From JAWKNZ01 sp041391425 (lineage in GTDB: Bacteria > Bdellovibrionota_B > Oligoflexia > Oligoflexales > JAWKNZ01), in NCBI GenBank assembly GCA_041391425.1, contig JAWKNZ010000003.1, forward strand, positions 248,001 to 312,000: a stretch of DNA of 64,000 bases, in the 5' to 3' direction. The translations under genes and the position numbers were made by a program. This document shows positions 17,333 through 26,150 of this stretch, in pieces; the first letter of the stretch is position 1, and every line of letters begins with the position of its first letter. The notes beneath the pieces are model-generated. The model was not told the origin of the DNA. It worked only from the letters and a program-made list of their open reading frames with translations, and did not search any database.

Positions 17333-18877
17333 TTAATGTACTTTTTCTTCATGCTTATGATGTTTCTTTTGTGTTTTTTTTCTTAATTTCCCTAGTATAT
17401 GGGGCAAGCTTACTTGTATATCTGAAGCCGATAGGCTGCTCTTATCTTTGCCTGATTTAATCCATGCATCGGAAATTAAACCGTGAATATAAGAAGCAAC
17501 AGCGGCTGCTTTTTCGCTATTATAACCCTGCGCTAATAAACCAGCGATCATACCTGTAAGAACGTCTCCTGTGCCTGCTTTTGCCAAGGCTGAATTTCCA
17601 GAGTTGATGATAGTTAACTTGTCTTTGTAGAAGAGTATCGTGTGAAAGCCCTTCAGTAGGATTGCACATCCGCATATTTTTTCAGCTTTTTCTAAAGCTG
17701 ATAATCGATTCTCATCAATTTCTTTAGGCGAACATTTTAAGATACGTGATAATTCGCCGCTATGAGGGGTGATGATCCAATTTTCGGGCAGAGGAAAAAG
17801 GTCATATGATGCACAGGTTGTGATTGCATCTGCATCTATAACTACATTTAAATCTGTGTGTGATTTTAGTATTTCTATCAGTTTTTTTGTTTCTATAGAT
17901 ACGCCCAGGCCAGGGCCTATTGCTACTGATGAGGCTTTTTTGTGTGTCCATGGTTTTTCCGCAATAGTCGCAGTCATAACTTCAGGAATTTGTTTTAGAC
18001 TTTGATTTGGAGTAGTATGACTAGCCCAAATGACGTAACCAGCTCCAACTCTAAAGGCACTGGTTGAGGCAAGAATCCCGGCTCCCCACATCCCTTCTTG
18101 GCCAGCGATGATGAGGGCTCCTCCGAATGTAGTTTTATTGCTGGTATCTGATCTGGTGGGAAGTTGATTTACTGCGTCTTCTTTATTGAACAATTGGATG
18201 TTAGATGCGCAGTCATTTTGCGCTTGCTGTGGAAACCCGATCGGAAGTACTTTTATCTTCCCGGAGACCTCTGGTCCCAGCCAGAGATAGAAGCCTGGTT
18301 TGGCCAAGCCAAAAGTTAGTGTTTGAGTAGCAATAACACAATTTCCAAGTTTTTTTCCACTATTGCAATCAAGGCCTGTTGGGCAATCAAGACTGATAAT
18401 TGGGCATTTAGAGTCATTTATTTTTTCTACAGCTTCTAAAAATTGCCCAGTCAAATCCTTTGTAAGGCCAATCCCTAATATTGCATCGATGATGAGCTTA
18501 GCTTCTGAAATAAGGTGTATGGCTTCTGGATTTGAGGGTAATTGAACGGTTTCAATATTTAGTTTGAGAATTCTTTCCAGCTGTAGGTTGAATAACTTTG
18601 TGCGTTTTTCTTGCTCTCCTAATAATAATATTTTCAATTTTTTGAAGCCGTAGGAGCTCAAATGCCTAGCCAAAACAAGGCCATCACCGCCATTATTTCC
18701 AGGTCCGCAAATTATAAGGGTTAATCCATCCTTTAATTGTTTAGAGAAATCTTGTGTGATTGAATGGGCTGCAACTGCTCCAGCAGATTCCATAAGAATT
18801 TCTTCAGATAGGTTGTATTGCGCTACAGCAGTTTTATCTAGACTTTTACTTTGTTGGATGTTTGCTAATTTTTGCAT
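17333..18877 (-). CDS. nnr: Bifunctional NAD(P)HX epimerase / ADP-dependent NAD(P)HX dehydratase
   Basis: 514 residues, normal for the fused enzyme that repairs hydrated NADH and NADPH. The N-terminal epimerase domain (about 1-215) has AQYNLSEEILMESAG, ICGPGNNGGDGLVLARHL and LDCPTGLDCNSG. The C-terminal ribokinase-like dehydratase (about 225-500) has GGALIIAGQEGMWGAG, ITPHSGELSRIL and AKAGTGDVLTGMIAGLLAQG, the last holding the catalytic Asp. Start is the ATG at 18877. It is a single gene convergent with queD; a MITE lies about 120 bp beyond its start. Confidence 0.92.
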   Translation of the reverse strand: MQKLANIQQSKSLDKTAVAQYNLSEEILMESAGAVAAHSITQDFSKQLKDGLTLIICGPGNNGGDGLVLARHLSSYGFKKLKILLLGEQEKRTKLFNLQLERILKLNIETVQLPSNPEAIHLISEAKLIIDAILGIGLTKDLTGQFLEAVEKINDSKCPIISLDCPTGLDCNSGKKLGNCVIATQTLTFGLAKPGFYLWLGPEVSGKIKVLPIGFPQQAQNDCASNIQLFNKEDAVNQLPTRSDTSNKTTFGGALIIAGQEGMWGAGILASTSAFRVGAGYVIWASHTTPNQSLKQIPEVMTATIAEKPWTHKKASSVAIGPGLGVSIETKKLIEILKSHTDLNVVIDADAITTCASYDLFPLPENWIITPHSGELSRILKCSPKEIDENRLSALEKAEKICGCAILLKGFHTILFYKDKLTIINSGNSALAKAGTGDVLTGMIAGLLAQGYNSEKAAAVASYIHGLISDAWIKSGKDKSSLSASDIQVSLPHILGKLRKKTQKKHHKHEEKVH

Positions 18878-19001
18878 AGTTTTTCCAGGTAATTTTATTT
18901 TTCAGTGTGCTTATTTCATTGGCATTTTTCCGTCCAATAAACTTGTCCTGGCAGCCGCTTTTTATTCATCGCCAATTAGTGGTATTAAATTGGGCTAATG
19001 C

Positions 19002-19184
19002 TAGGGCGTGTTGACGTTTCATTTCCTACTACGAGCCAAACCCTTGAGTCACAACGTTGTCATGGTTTCAAAAATTATCCTCAATGTACATCTAGTACAC
19101 CTCCGGTAATTTTTGAAACCCTTCCTAGCTGCGACTTTCAAGTATTTGTCTCTCGCTACGAAAATGAAACGTCAACACGCCCTA
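19002..19184 (+). mobile_element. MITE-like palindromic element, family B, copy 1
   Basis: 183 bp including a TA at each end. The same sequence stands at 46468-46650 with one mismatch seen. Terminal inverted repeats run about 34 bp: TAGGGCGTGTTGACGTTTCA inward from both ends, with a perfect outer half. The middle is also a long imperfect palindrome (GGTTTCAAAAATTA ... TAATTTTTGAAACC) around TGTAC-ATCTA-GTACA. Flanking TA on both copies fits insertion by an IS630/Tc1-mariner type transposase. No transposase is encoded; open frames across it are by-products of the palindrome. It lies between nnr and acpP; 19185-19405 should hold the acpP promoter. Confidence 0.82.
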
Positions 19185-19405
19185 GTATCATTGCATTTTT
19201 TTTTGCTTCAGCCTAGTGCGGAAGTTGGCTTTGCTTCATTTGTATTCCTTTGGGAGAGTGCACATCGAGGATGTGATTTTAATAGTATGTATAAATTAGA
19301 AGCATTTGAATGTGTTCATTTTGTCTTTACAAAATCTAAACATTTTGGTTTGTTAGGTTCGATATAACTTAACTGTTTTAAATTTATTACTGGAGACCTC
19401 TAATT

Positions 19406-19648
19406 ATGTCGGAGTCAATAGAAGAAAAAGTAAAAAGCATCATCGTCAGCCAACTTGGTGTCGAAGAGAGCTCTGTTACATCAAAAGCAAAATTTATAGA
19501 GGATCTTGGTGCCGATTCGTTAGATATGGTGGAGCTTGTTATGGCAATGGAAGAGGCCTTTAGCATTGATATCCCAGATGAAGAAGCTGAAAATATTAGA
19601 ACTGTTGAAGATGCGGTTAGCTTTATTAAAAAGAATGATGAAGGTTAA
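19406..19648 (+). CDS. acpP: Acyl carrier protein
   Basis: 80 residues, acidic and helical as expected. The phosphopantetheine attachment Ser is in IEDLGADSLDMVELVMAMEE, the canonical DSL motif at about residue 38. It carries growing acyl chains in fatty-acid synthesis and supplies PlsB. The ATG is preceded by GGAG with suitable spacing. It is not beside fab genes here; rpiB and glyA follow on the same strand after 115 bp. It is a general carrier rather than a dedicated partner of the PKS, which has its own ACP domain. Confidence 0.95.
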   Translation: MSESIEEKVKSIIVSQLGVEESSVTSKAKFIEDLGADSLDMVELVMAMEEAFSIDIPDEEAENIRTVEDAVSFIKKNDEG

Positions 19649-19763
19649 TAGTGACGTTTGGCTTAGGGCTTGCTTGACTATCTATAAGAGTTCTTTTGTA
19701 AGTGGCTTATCGGTTTTTTTGAATACTAACGTTTCAAAGCTAATGTCAATTTGAGGAGAACGT

Positions 19764-20234
19764 ATGCACTTCAAAAAGCTTGGAGTTTGTTCCGATCATG
19801 CAGGAACAGAACTAAAGCAAATGATTTTGGATTTTATCAAGCTTATAGAAGTTGATGCAATTGACTATGGAGTGGCTCATGGTGCAAATACATCAGTTGA
19901 TTATCCAGATTATGCTGAATTGGTAGCCAAGGATATTTTGGTTGGTAAGATCGATGGTGGAATTGCCATTTGCGGTACTGGGATTGGTATGTGCATTACT
20001 GCTAACAAAATTCCGGGAGTCCGTGCTGCAAGTGCCTGGGATGAGTATAGCGCTAGGATGAGCCGTGCACACAATGATGCTAACGTTATTTGCTTAGGTG
20101 CGCGAACGTTAAATTATCATCGTGCTGTTGATGTTGTTAAGACATGGTTAGAAACTCCTTTCGAAGGAGATAGGCATCAGTTGCGTGTTAATAAAATTAG
20201 GGAGATTGAGAAAAAGTTTTTTAAGCCTTGGTAA
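19764..20234 (+). CDS. rpiB: Ribose-5-phosphate isomerase B
   Basis: 156 residues of the RpiB/LacAB family, which interconverts ribose-5-phosphate and ribulose-5-phosphate. Recognised by LGVCSDHAGTELKQ at the start, DYPDYAELVAKDI, the phosphate-binding loop ICGTGIGMCITANKIPGVRA with the catalytic-base Cys, and SRAHNDANVICLGARTL. A strong ribosome binding site (GAGGAGAA) lies 3-4 bases before the ATG. glyA starts 50 bp downstream, a pairing (rpiB-glyA-nrdR) common in bacteria. Confidence 0.93.
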   Translation: MHFKKLGVCSDHAGTELKQMILDFIKLIEVDAIDYGVAHGANTSVDYPDYAELVAKDILVGKIDGGIAICGTGIGMCITANKIPGVRAASAWDEYSARMSRAHNDANVICLGARTLNYHRAVDVVKTWLETPFEGDRHQLRVNKIREIEKKFFKPW

Positions 20235-20284
20235 ATATTTAGATCCAAGGTCGATAAAAACAGTCATTAATCGAAAGGCTATTT

Positions 20285-21547
20285 ATGCATAGGCCGTGGG
20301 ATATACTCAAATCAGTTGACAATGAAGTTTATAGGTTCATTGAATTGGAGCTTAAAAGACAAAGTGAAGGTTTAGAATTAATCGCATCTGAAAACTTTGC
20401 ATCTCTTCCTGTTGTTGCCTGCATGGGAAATGTGCTTACGAATAAGTACGCCGAAGGCTTGCCTCATAAAAGATATTATGGAGGTTGCGAGCAAGTTGAT
20501 GAGATTGAAAACTTGGCAATTGAGAGAGTCAAAGATTTGTTTGGCTGTAATTTTGCGAATGTGCAACCTCATTCTGGAGCTCAGGCAAATGCAGCGGTCT
20601 ACCTAGGGCTTTTAGAAAAAGGTGATAAAATTCTGGGAATGGACTTATCCCACGGCGGTCATTTAACGCATGGGTCAAAGGTAAATTTTTCAGGTAGGTT
20701 ATATGAATCTCACTTTTATCAAGTCCACCCAGAATCAGAAACTATTGATTATGATATAGTTTTATCGGTAGCTAAAGAGATTAAGCCACGTGCGATTATC
20801 GCTGGGGCTAGTGCTTATCCTAGAGCAATTGATTTCAAAAAATTTCGTGAAATAGCAGATACTGTAAATGCTTACCTAATAGTCGATATGGCACATATTG
20901 CAGGTTTGGTTGCTGCCGGTATCCACTCAAGTCCAATCCCTCATGCTCATGTTGTAACCTCAACTACTCATAAAACTCTTCGTGGCCCTAGAGGTGGAGT
21001 TATATTGTGGAACGATGACGAGCTGACCGCAAAAATAAATAAAGGTGTTTTCCCAGGGACTCAAGGAGGACCACTTGAGCATGTGATTGCTGCAAAAGCG
21101 GTATGTTTTAAAGAGGCGGCTTCTCCAGATTTTGTTGCATACCAAAGGCAAGTTGTTTCAAATGCACAGGCTTTGGCTGTAGGCTTGCAGGAAAGTGGAT
21201 TTAAATTGGTGTCAAACGGTACGGATAATCATCTTATGCTATTAGACCTCTCTGATAGCGGCGTAAGTGGCAAACAGTTAGAAGAGGCGTGAGGTAAGGT
21301 TTGTATTACAGTAAATAAAAATACAGTTCCAAAGGAAAAGAGAAGTCCTTTTGTTACAAGCGGAATTCGTGTTGGGACCCCTGCGGTTACTACGCGCGGG
21401 ATGAAAGAGGTTGATATGTCTCAAATCGCCCAATGGATTCATGGCACCCTTCAACATTTAACTGATGATACGCAGTTAGATCAAATACGTGAGCAGGTTA
21501 TAAGTAAGGCTAAGGAATTTCCTCTTTATACTGAATGGGCTACTTAA
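20285..21547 (+). pseudogene. glyA: Serine hydroxymethyltransferase with an in-frame TGA
   Basis: Converts serine and tetrahydrofolate to glycine and methylene-THF. The frame stops at TGA 21290-21292 after 335 residues (VSGKQLEEA-stop). The same frame then continues with the proper family C-terminus: ITVNKNTVPKEKRSPFVTSG, IRVGTPAVTTRGMKEVD and on to TAA at 21547. Read through, the protein is 420 residues, exactly family length. The PLP lysine region STTHKTLRGPRGGVILW and the N-terminal GLELIASENFAS are intact. The stop sits where relatives usually have Leu, so TTA to TGA by one substitution fits. A base error is likelier than loss, because glyA is usually needed for growth. Confidence 0.88.
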
Positions 21548-21548
21548 T

Positions 21549-22022
21549 ATGAAATGTCCTAAATGCGGTAATACAGAAACAAAAGTCTTAGAAAGTAGGC
21601 TTACGAACGAGGGAAGGAGCGTCAGAAGGAGGCGCTGCTGTCGTGATTGTGATTATCGTTATACGACTTATGAGCGTGAAGAGGAATTTGTATTTAATGT
21701 AAAGAAGCGTGAAGGCTATATTGAACCGTATGATCGAAATAAAGTTATGCGTTCTATCCAAATAGCTTGCCAGAAGAGGCCTGTTACGCTTGATGAATTG
21801 GACTTTTTACTTCGCCAAATTGAACGAGCGATTTTAGAAAAAGGTGAAAAGACTATTACTACAATAGAGTTGGGCGATATGATTATGGATAGTTTGCATA
21901 GATTGGACAAAGTTGCTTATGTTCGCTTTGCTTCTGTTTATAAAGATTTCCGTGATCCTGACGAATTTCAACGAATTCTAAATTCATTGAAAGTTGATAT
22001 GTCTAACGAACTTGAGGGTTGA
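21549..22022 (+). CDS. nrdR: Transcriptional repressor NrdR
   Basis: 157 residues. The N-terminal zinc ribbon has the expected four Cys (MKCPKCGNTETKVLESR and CCRDCDYRYTTYE), then the ATP-cone from about residue 49 (VKKREGYIEPYDRNKVMRSI). NrdR senses ATP/dATP and represses ribonucleotide reductase genes at NrdR boxes. It begins 1 bp after the glyA stop and its stop is 1 bp before the ribE GTG, so all three are probably on one transcript. In many proteobacteria nrdR heads the riboflavin genes, as here. Confidence 0.95.
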   Translation: MKCPKCGNTETKVLESRLTNEGRSVRRRRCCRDCDYRYTTYEREEEFVFNVKKREGYIEPYDRNKVMRSIQIACQKRPVTLDELDFLLRQIERAILEKGEKTITTIELGDMIMDSLHRLDKVAYVRFASVYKDFRDPDEFQRILNSLKVDMSNELEG

Positions 22023-22023
22023 T

Positions 22024-22650
22024 GTGTTTACCGGACTTGTTGAGCGAACTGGTCACGTTATTGCTTTATTAAAGCCTGATCATAAAGAAAATAAGATTAC
22101 TAAATTGATTGTGGATCCAGGGGCTAGGCCATATAAGGTGAAACTTGGAGACAGCGTTTCTGTAAACGGTTGCTGTCTTACTGTAACTTCTAATGATTTC
22201 AATATGTTGAATTTTGATGTTTCCAGTGAGACTTTAGATAAGACTACATTGTCCTTATTACAAGAAAATGATTTGGTTAATTTGGAGCGAGCCATGGCTT
22301 TGGGAGACCGCCTGGGAGGGCATATGGTTTCTGGTCATGTGGATGTGGTTGGCCACGTAAAGCAATTAAAGAAGGATTCTAATGGTTGGTTTTTGACGGT
22401 TAAATTGCCACTTAATGTAAGGAAATATGTTATAGAGAAAGGCTCTATATGCCTCGATGGAGTGAGCCTAACTATAAATAAAGCCATTGATCTTGAAGAT
22501 TCATGTGTAATCGAGCTTATGTTGATCCCAAAGACTGTAGAGACCACTAGTTTTTCTTCACTTGGGCTTGGGCAACCCTTGAATATAGAGGTTGATTTGG
22601 TTGGGAAATATATAGAACGTTTGGTGCCGGATCATTTGAGAGGGCAATAA
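22024..22650 (+). CDS. ribE: Riboflavin synthase, alpha subunit
   Basis: 208 residues from the GTG at 22024, chosen because the family starts MFTGLVE and GAGGG lies 5 bases upstream; the longer open frame begins inside nrdR. Two tandem lumazine-binding domains are seen: FTGLVERTGHV with VNGCCLTVTSND (first), and GGHMVSGHVDVVGHV with ICLDGVSLTINKA (second). It dismutates two 6,7-dimethyl-8-ribityllumazine into riboflavin. ribB and ribH, its usual neighbours, lie about 14 kb downstream beyond an accessory island. Confidence 0.95.
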   Translation: MFTGLVERTGHVIALLKPDHKENKITKLIVDPGARPYKVKLGDSVSVNGCCLTVTSNDFNMLNFDVSSETLDKTTLSLLQENDLVNLERAMALGDRLGGHMVSGHVDVVGHVKQLKKDSNGWFLTVKLPLNVRKYVIEKGSICLDGVSLTINKAIDLEDSCVIELMLIPKTVETTSFSSLGLGQPLNIEVDLVGKYIERLVPDHLRGQ

Positions 22651-23014
22651 TGGTTATCTGACATGTGCTGGCTTCTATATGTTTTAGGAAAAAGTGCAGG
22701 AGTTTTGATGATGCGATTTTAATGCTTTTTATTTTTTCTACTTTATCTACTTTATCTTAATATAGCCATCTCCAGTTTCATCTTATTTTATCTTAGAGTT
22801 TTAAAGGTTGCCAAGTTGTAACCACCCTCCGTTAACACGTGATTATAACTATAATTTATAGTGGCATGCTTGTTGCTTATTGTGATTTCGAGAGTTGGTT
22901 GTTTTGTCAATGCTTTAGAACTGTATTGCTGAACTCCTTACTTTTCTAATTATTAATCTATTTTTGGTGAGCGTTCATAGTTCACTAATAATGAAGAGAA
23001 ATTGAGAGGGCATT
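22651..23014. other. Gap at the left edge of the accessory island
   Basis: No gene seen. At 22738-22795 the sequence repeats TTTATCT-like units (CTTTATCTACTTTATCTTAA, TTATTTTATCTTA). The stretch should contain the end of the ribE transcript and the promoter of the DUF4360 gene; I cannot place either reliably. Confidence 0.4.
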
Positions 23015-23638
23015 ATGTTAGTTGATAAGTTAATTAAAACTGCAGTTTTATCTTTGGTTTCTTTGACATCGTTTCTTGCTTTAGCTGACCCGAATCCAGG
23101 AGAAGTTTATATCAACAATATCGTTTATGGCGGTACTGGATGCCCGATGGGTACTGTGGCTGGTGATATCTCAACCGATGGTAAGGCCTTTACTCTTCTT
23201 TTTGACGAATATGCAGCAGAAATTGGTCCCGGTGTTCCATATCAAGAACGCCGCAAGCATTGTCAGCTAACAGTAAATATTCATGTGCCAAACGGGTGGA
23301 GTTATACTTTATTTGATGTCGATTTTGCAGGTTTTGTTGACCTTGAAAGGGATACAAAAGGAACGCTAAAATCTGTTTATTATTTTGAAGGGCAGCGTAG
23401 TAATGATGCAACATTCGTAGTTTCTGGAAATGGCCCATTGACTAGCGATTATCATGTAAAAAATAGCTTGGATATTGATAATTTTGTTTGGTCTCCTTGC
23501 GGTGTAAACAGGGCATTGAATGTTAAGACTTCAATTGATGTGCAAGCTTTAAGGCCTGGACGCTCTGCTCTAGCGACTGTTGATTCCATTGATGGTGAAT
23601 TCACTCATGTTTATGGGATTAGATGGAGGCGTTGCTAA
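23015..23638 (+). CDS. Secreted DUF4360-family protein
   Basis: 207 residues. Signal peptide at residues 8-25, with a probable cut after LALA (SFLALADPN). The family mark is YINNIVYGGTGCPMGTVAG near the mature N-terminus, followed by FTLLFDEYAAEIGPG, CQLTVNIHVPNGWSY and a Cys pair toward the C-terminus. DUF4360 proteins occur in fungi and in scattered bacteria; no function is established that I know of. The conserved Cys residues probably pair after export. A good ribosome binding site (GAGAGGG) precedes the ATG, and a strong terminator follows 21 bp after the stop, so it is a single-gene transcript. Confidence 0.8.
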   Translation: MLVDKLIKTAVLSLVSLTSFLALADPNPGEVYINNIVYGGTGCPMGTVAGDISTDGKAFTLLFDEYAAEIGPGVPYQERRKHCQLTVNIHVPNGWSYTLFDVDFAGFVDLERDTKGTLKSVYYFEGQRSNDATFVVSGNGPLTSDYHVKNSLDIDNFVWSPCGVNRALNVKTSIDVQALRPGRSALATVDSIDGEFTHVYGIRWRRC

Positions 23639-23659
23639 TCATTTGAAAAAAATTTTTCT

Positions 23660-23687
23660 AGGAGGATGTACTGTCCTCCTTTTTTTA
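23660..23687 (+). terminator. Rho-independent terminator of the DUF4360 gene
   Basis: A perfect 7-bp stem AGGAGGA/TCCTCCT closes a 7-base loop (TGTACTG) and runs straight into seven T. Confidence 0.85.
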
Positions 23688-23747
23688 TTCTCAAGGCTCT
23701 TTAGAAAAGCCTTTGGCATTTATAATAGCTTTATTAATTTTTATGCC

Positions 23748-26138
23748 CTAACTTTGGCTTGTTTGAGAATCATTAACTTTGCTCTTAGTGTGGTTAGTGG
23801 GCTCGATCTTGTCTTTTGTTGCAGTGTTTCGCAGTAATAGAATAGCCGATGGAATGAAAACTAGGTCGGTTATTAGCGCAATTGTTAGCATCACAGCGGA
23901 ATATACGCCAAAATTACTATTAGGTATAAAATTGGCAAAGGCAAAACAGCCAAATCCAGCCACCAAGACAACGGTTGTTATCACCACCGGTATGCCAGTT
24001 TCGCGAAATACATGATGCAAGAGCTCTTTAGCGCTATAATTAGCGTTATTTAATCTCTTAAATGAAAACATCATATGGACGGTATCATCTACTGCTATGC
24101 CAAAACAAACAGAGGCTACAATGACCGTGCCAATATCGATGGTTGCATCGATTAAAAACAGCAACCCTAATACGAAGGTAATGGGAGCTAGGTTAGGTAT
24201 TAGAGAAACCAGTCCTAATATATAGGATCTTAGAAAAAAAATCATAAAGATAGTTATTAAAATTAATGCACAAGCCAGGGATTTGGCAAATGACGTTACA
24301 ATATAGCGATTTAAGCCGTGGAATAAATACTCGCGCCCAGTTAGGTAGCCTATTATGCCATGCTTTTGCATATAGGCTTTGATTTCTTCACCTTTTTCTA
24401 AGGCTAGTTTTGAATGCTGTATATCCCATAATATACTAAAACGGGTTTGATCAAAGTTAACACTAAAAATATTTGTCATAGGCAGGCCAGGTGGCATTTT
24501 GTAATTGTAGTAAAGTAAATAGTTTTTGCTATCCTTTGAATTTTCAGGGAGTTTGTATTGACTTGCATCATTTTGTGAAAAAGCGACGTTTGCAGGTTTT
24601 ATAAAATCTATTACAGATAGTAATTTTTTAATATAGCTGCGAGATTCCAGCCACTTTTCAAACGCATGCATGTCTTCAAGATAATCCTGGTCGAATAAAC
24701 TATTTCTCTTTTTAGCTTGTATTACGATATCAACTCCATTCAAACCATCAAAATTTTTATTTGTAAATTGGTTGGCTTTATATAACGGAGTTGATTTGTG
24801 AAAATAGCTATATATGTTGGAATCAATTTTTACCTTAGAGCCAATAATTGCCGCTATGATTGAAATTAATAGGATTATACTAACAGAAAATCTTGGCGCT
24901 TTTAGTAGTGATGTGGTTAATAAACTAAAGTCAAAGGTTTTATTAATGATTGATTTCTTTTGATGGCGGCTATTTTGATAATATATTTTAAATAGAGGCA
25001 CGACGATAAGAATCGATATGAGCCAGGCGATAAGGGAACCTAGCCCACAAAGAAATCCAAGCACTCTCATGGGCTCGATATTTGAAAATAGTAAGGAAAA
25101 AAATCCCACAGCGGTGCTTATTGATGTGAATAAAATCGGTGAAAAATTCTTTTGTAGTGCATAGTATCCAGGGTTTTTTCTATATTTATCATTTTTTATG
25201 TTACTGATATATGTTGACATTATGTGAATGGAATCGGCGATGCTGGTAGCAAAAAGTATTGTAGGAACTGAGGTGCTTAGGCTATTGAATGTGAATTGCA
25301 AGTAACCTGCAATGCCTATAGTTATAATGATAGTTGTAATTGCCACGATAAAAGGGACTAGTACTGCTAGGATATTTCTAAAAATGAAATATAGAAATAA
25401 TAAGATTATGATTACCATGACTGGAAAAATGATTTCTAAATCTCTGATAGCATTAATTTTGAATGATTCGACAGCTGTCGCCGGGCCATATAGATAGGAT
25501 TTAAATTGATGTTGATGCTTTTTGAGTATCTTTTCAAGTGATAGAAAAAATGGGGTGTAATTTACTGCCTTATTAGACTCGCCTTCCAACTTAAGTGAAA
25601 AATGCAAAACATCTTGGGCTTTGTTAATGAGATAATCTGATATGACTTCGTGGTTTTTTACAAATATTGAAAAATCATTTAAAGATTCAGGGGTAAAGGG
25701 GCTGTAGTATTTATAAAGCTCTGAAACCTTTATTCTATCTTCTCCAGGTGCGGCCTTTGTGTCGAAGAATATATGAGGATAGCTTAGCATCGAATCAACT
25801 CGTTTGATGCCTTTTATTTTCCATAGATCATTTTCTAAATTTCTGAGTTGTTTTAGGTAGCTTTTATGAAAAACGCTTTCGGGAGTTTTGATAAGAAGAT
25901 TGATCTGATCATCATTGCCAAATTGATCTTTAAATTGTTCGAATTGTTTTAGGCCTGAATCATCTGAGCGAAACCAGGCCTCAATGCCATAATCAAATCT
26001 TAGAAATGAAAAACCAGGTGCGAAGATTATTGTAAAGAGTAGAACGAGTAAAAGACAGAGGCGGGAATTCTCATCGATAAGCCTACAAATATTATCCCTA
26101 AATTTTAGAATAATATTTGTAGGCTTTCTTTTTTGCAA
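23748..26138 (-). CDS. RND-superfamily exporter (MMPL/HpnN-like)
   Basis: 796 residues with the two-fold RND layout: one N-terminal span (about 30-50), a large periplasmic loop (about 50-235), five to six spans (about 235-400), a further span near 425, a second loop, then the last spans (about 635-775). The charged motifs inside the spans are FATSIADSIHIM in the first half and GIAVDDTVHMM in the second, as in proton-driven MMPL/HpnN carriers of lipids and hydrophobic compounds. It lies 12 bp downstream of a lipoprotein gene, probably one operon. It borders the PKS, so polyene or lipid export is a reasonable guess, unproven. Confidence 0.8.
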   Translation of the reverse strand: MQKRKPTNIILKFRDNICRLIDENSRLCLLLVLLFTIIFAPGFSFLRFDYGIEAWFRSDDSGLKQFEQFKDQFGNDDQINLLIKTPESVFHKSYLKQLRNLENDLWKIKGIKRVDSMLSYPHIFFDTKAAPGEDRIKVSELYKYYSPFTPESLNDFSIFVKNHEVISDYLINKAQDVLHFSLKLEGESNKAVNYTPFFLSLEKILKKHQHQFKSYLYGPATAVESFKINAIRDLEIIFPVMVIIILLFLYFIFRNILAVLVPFIVAITTIIITIGIAGYLQFTFNSLSTSVPTILFATSIADSIHIMSTYISNIKNDKYRKNPGYYALQKNFSPILFTSISTAVGFFSLLFSNIEPMRVLGFLCGLGSLIAWLISILIVVPLFKIYYQNSRHQKKSIINKTFDFSLLTTSLLKAPRFSVSIILLISIIAAIIGSKVKIDSNIYSYFHKSTPLYKANQFTNKNFDGLNGVDIVIQAKKRNSLFDQDYLEDMHAFEKWLESRSYIKKLLSVIDFIKPANVAFSQNDASQYKLPENSKDSKNYLLYYNYKMPPGLPMTNIFSVNFDQTRFSILWDIQHSKLALEKGEEIKAYMQKHGIIGYLTGREYLFHGLNRYIVTSFAKSLACALILITIFMIFFLRSYILGLVSLIPNLAPITFVLGLLFLIDATIDIGTVIVASVCFGIAVDDTVHMMFSFKRLNNANYSAKELLHHVFRETGIPVVITTVVLVAGFGCFAFANFIPNSNFGVYSAVMLTIALITDLVFIPSAILLLRNTATKDKIEPTNHTKSKVNDSQTSQS

Positions 26139-26150
26139 GGTGATACCTAA

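Noticed and set aside
18998..19216. 72-codon open frame across MITE copy 1 (and the twin at 46410-46655)
   Set aside because: It follows the repeat, not a gene; both copies owe it to the palindrome and there is no ribosome binding site.
21290..21292. Selenocysteine or recoded TGA in glyA
   Set aside because: The position is not catalytic, no SECIS-like hairpin is evident, and prfB in the same window shows TGA is a stop.
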